A stretch of DNA of 64,000 bases from Actinomycetes bacterium (GTDB lineage Bacteria > Actinomycetota > Acidimicrobiia > Acidimicrobiales > RAAP-2): positions 37,999-101,998 of the forward strand of contig JAJYQJ010000112.1 in NCBI GenBank assembly GCA_021794655.1, read 5' to 3'. Position 1 is the first letter of the stretch; each line of letters starts with the position of its first letter. Positions 62,701 through 64,000 of the stretch are shown here, piece by piece. The translations under genes and the position numbers were made by a program. The notes under the pieces were generated by a model. It ran no database searches, was not told the origin of the DNA, and was given only the letters and a program-made list of their open reading frames with translations.

Positions 62701-63191
62701 TGCCCCCTCACGTATCTGTCACGAGCAACGCTGATGGCACAGCAACAATCAGTGGATCTGGCGCCTTAGCTCCTGGAACGTATCCATTTGACCTGTGGGC
62801 GATCAACGACCAAGGATACGCTCTAGAACCCTTTACCCTGGTAATAACAGCTCCACTGCCACAGATCTCTCTTCGCTTCAGGGGGGCTCTTAACTACTAC
62901 AACCACGGGCCTGTCCTCTTTGGCCACATAGACGTCGCAACAAGAGATGGGGTAGTCACCTCAATAGATGGAAGGGCCAAGATCAAAGGCATCGATGGAG
63001 GCTATGCGAAGGTCACAGCCCACATAGCCAGGTTCTTTGGGTTCTACTTCGGCACGATCACTGTCAACGACCAAAGAGCGCACTTCCACGCTGTTTCATT
63101 CGTGTTCACCAACGACGTAGCCTTGGATCCAAACGGTGAGGCAACGTCTTGTGCGTACTCGTTCTTCTCCATCCTTAAATGGACCCTTTGA
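59781..63191 (+). CDS. Large exported protein: GH43-like propeller plus Ig-like repeats
   Basis: 1136 residues. The signal peptide (MRRVVRSVAVALSLALGGC with a possible lipobox) is followed by a 380-residue domain that resembles five-bladed GH43/GH62-type propellers: APGVIQIGSTWYMYFA, DPSPFYDPSNGTYYLSYK and ENPDIVLNRAGRFSTYTLYYSGG. The rest holds at least four He_PIG/Ig-like repeats with LPTGVSFVDNNNGTASLEGT-type cores (LPSGVSLKEGADGTATL, LPPHVSVTSNADGTATI) and a carboxypeptidase-regulatory-like insert. Codon use is less G/C-biased than upstream genes. ATG 59781 after GGGAGG. Probably binds or degrades polysaccharide at the cell surface; activity is unproven. Confidence 0.75.
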   Translation: MRRVVRSVAVALSLALGGCLFVTAGPLGAQPPGGSSPAGPVVGAPVYGGIKDAPDPNVVPVTYGANNAAAVFSTYSFTSPNSNNYPIPEWTTHENPGGTSWSTTGDPNGGLANVPGWAAKKNPGGAVAEAPGVIQIGSTWYMYFAAVPNSAANPPRGQTPHPGAYCIGVATLPASKSLLNNQFTPVEDTPSTAIPPVLCDPTHKIAYIDPSPFYDPSNGTYYLSYKTNSASGGPGTTLWSIPLVQAPQCPITDLATPPSPGLPKPRPSCGAPPSSFNGYPSSGTAATPLLSAGSGQPLANSVQPWTQGIIENPDIVLNRAGRFSTYTLYYSGGYWGNNSYSEGWASCSGPSGPCIDGGEILGTGSMLNGPGGGSWFQDLTGYGSSGSAVPGAGWLAIHSWNKSCPSSSISAPTSCYADGALRGLYFVPGTEMLKPIFEWPYYGSQDNFSDQAGASFEDTIYTTATPSASLTLAPGSTLPTGVSFVDNNNGTASLEGTSTVSPGTYSVDVTASNIAGSTTQGFTLFVYPPLVFTSPAGFGVKQGTAHSIEITTSGTPTPTLSAYNFRFYDLATGMVTFSQPKGLSFVDNHNGTATISMSSTLPLGTYELVVSATNQFTSAVDAITINVDQLPNGVALYGIGTYDGMPVLQWLSPARLQIQGCGDATKATYTVTAVNTETNKYQSVTGTLTEASKGSGLYDATIPPLYPLHGLATLSTRLVCPNGKVETESFDIFIDPGGRVIDTSSNPVPQATVTLLESQSASGPFTPVQAGSNLLSPGTSSNPETTNPFGGFGWDTLPGYYEVSASAPGCSNPQDPSNPDVVSKVFKVPPAMDDLVLTMSCVRSAPAFSSSTKDTVRAGKSFSFPVSTTGSPTASISLLPGSSLPSGVSLKEGADGTATLVGTSSVQPGIYSFDLGAINSVGASVSRFVLEVSAPPVFSSPDTYSAPSGTPFSFTLTARGSPYPGIGPTSSASLPPHVSVTSNADGTATISGSGALAPGTYPFDLWAINDQGYALEPFTLVITAPLPQISLRFRGALNYYNHGPVLFGHIDVATRDGVVTSIDGRAKIKGIDGGYAKVTAHIARFFGFYFGTITVNDQRAHFHAVSFVFTNDVALDPNGEATSCAYSFFSILKWTL

Positions 63192-63194
63192 GCA

Positions 63195-64000
63195 ATGGAG
63201 AAGGTAGCCAAGAGAACGAGAGTCCTCATAGGATCTGGAGTAGTTCTCGTATTAGTCGTTGCACTCGTTACAGCTCTTCTCACGACCGCTCGTGATCACA
63301 CGAGCAAAGGACCAAAGCCAATCTCAACTACGACTACCGCGCCAACGAGCACGACTAATCCACTACCAACTAGTACCACTTCAACCAAGGTTCCACCAAC
63401 ACCAACTGCGTTCACCTGGTCTGCTCCGGCCAAGGCTACCCAGGTGAACCCTTCAGCTCTAACGTGTCCGTCGGTGTCGCTGTGCGTTGCTATTAACAGT
63501 GTTGGCCAGCTGTTCATCTCGCCAGACCCCAAAGGTTCAACACCGTGGAAGTTGGTTGCACTGCCTGGTGCAGTTTCGAACCCAAGTGTTAGCTTAAGCG
63601 CCATCTCGTGTCCCACAGCCTCGTTCTGCGTAGCTGTTGGAAGCGGAATCTACGTCTCGACAGATCCTGCAGGTGGTCCCAACGCCTGGGTGTCACAAGG
63701 GATCGCCCAACAACAGGGCCAGCTGTCAAGTGTCTCGTGCTCGTCACCGAAGCTATGTGTTGTATTGGACAGCGCCAACAACAGTTTCCTCATATCAACA
63801 GACCCAACAGGTGGTCCTAAAGCCTGGAAAGCAACCCCGATTGCACTCTTTGCTCTTGGATACTCGGGTGGACTGTATGCGATCTCGTGCCCGACGGTGT
63901 CGCTGTGTGTTGGAGTTGGCGGCCTCGGCTTTGCTGAGATCTCAACTAACCCAACAGGTGGTCCTAAAGCTTGGACAAAGACTTTGATCGACCCAACAGG
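63195..64000 (+). CDS. Signal-anchored Cys-repeat surface protein, 3' end outside window
   Basis: The frame is open from ATG 63195 to the window end (268 codons). An N-terminal helix (VLIGSGVVLVLVVALVTALL) is followed by a Thr/Pro-rich linker, then repeats of about 45 residues. Each has S-C-P-x(3-4)-C-V-A-V, a beta hairpin, and STDPTGGPKAW or close variants (ISCPTASFCVAVG, ISCPTVSLCVGVG). Four repeats are visible, each with two Cys likely forming a disulfide. The pattern suggests an extracellular beta-propeller. It starts 3 bases after the Ig-like protein, shares its codon use, and is probably cotranscribed. Confidence 0.8.
   Translation, partial: MEKVAKRTRVLIGSGVVLVLVVALVTALLTTARDHTSKGPKPISTTTTAPTSTTNPLPTSTTSTKVPPTPTAFTWSAPAKATQVNPSALTCPSVSLCVAINSVGQLFISPDPKGSTPWKLVALPGAVSNPSVSLSAISCPTASFCVAVGSGIYVSTDPAGGPNAWVSQGIAQQQGQLSSVSCSSPKLCVVLDSANNSFLISTDPTGGPKAWKATPIALFALGYSGGLYAISCPTVSLCVGVGGLGFAEISTNPTGGPKAWTKTLIDPT

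Noticed and set aside
1..64000. CRISPR arrays, prophage, integrases, intact insertion sequences, rRNA
   Set aside because: No regularly spaced identical repeats with unique spacers, no phage structural, integrase or transposase proteins, and no rRNA-like sequence were seen on reading both strands.

Overview
The window reads as a chromosomal segment of a high-GC actinobacterium. Evidence: a 27-codon gene for ribosomal protein bL37, a metG-tatD-(cell-wall enzyme)-ksgA block, an Rpf-like secreted transglycosylase, FadD17-type acyl-CoA synthetase, cytochrome P450, KstR2-like TetR and PaaX regulators, heavy GTG/TTG start use, and many 1-19 base gene overlaps. The mix suggests Acidimicrobiia or a relative; that placement is inferred, since no rRNA gene is present. 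No rRNA or convincing tRNA gene, CRISPR array, prophage or intact insertion sequence was seen.

Layout. 0-6.8 kb: a glycan/lipid-type operon (GT4 glycosyltransferase truncated by the window edge, methyltransferase, alpha/alpha-toroid protein, CocE-type lipoprotein hydrolase), facing a second methyltransferase and a GDT1-type cation transporter. 6.8-23.3 kb: mainly housekeeping genes (aminopeptidase N, PfkB kinase, YchF, SCO1, GDPD, bL37, DUF192, RsmI, MetG, TatD, an RlpA-like wall enzyme, KsgA, a giant membrane protein, an Rpf-like protein). 23.4-31.8 kb: accessory genes (desaturase; P450-MsrA-PaaX operon; an MNT/HEPN toxin-antitoxin module with a frameshifted toxin, flanked by a duplicated P450 fragment; Hsp20 under a CIRCE element; a diguanylate cyclase).

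31.8-47.6 kb: a catabolic and transport island. It holds a GH4 glycosidase, beta-hydroxyacid dehydrogenase, FGGY kinase, LarA-type nickel racemase/epimerase, an MFS-LivF fusion, fused LivH-LivM, LivG, a periplasmic binding protein and an alpha/beta hydrolase. NagB and a Gfo/Idh dehydrogenase converge on it. My reading is uptake and breakdown of an unidentified sugar, glycoside or sugar acid through an unusually built branched-chain-amino-acid-type (HAAT) transporter. The MFS-ABC fusion is the most unusual protein here.

47.9-59.6 kb: VOC protein, TetR regulator, an unrecognised acidic protein, Tat-exported phospholipase C, TrpB2, SRAP, a His-tailed secreted protein, quinone oxidoreductase, a HigBA module with a visible operator, and acyl-CoA synthetase. 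59.8-64 kb: two large exported proteins (a GH43-like propeller plus Ig-like repeats; a signal-anchored Cys-repeat protein cut by the window end) with codon use unlike the rest.

Regulatory and structural DNA worth noting: a nine-copy 10-bp phased repeat between bL37 and DUF192, a CIRCE operator, a candidate c-di-AMP-type riboswitch before the Rpf-like gene, a HigA-type palindrome, and three 12-bp tandem repeats.
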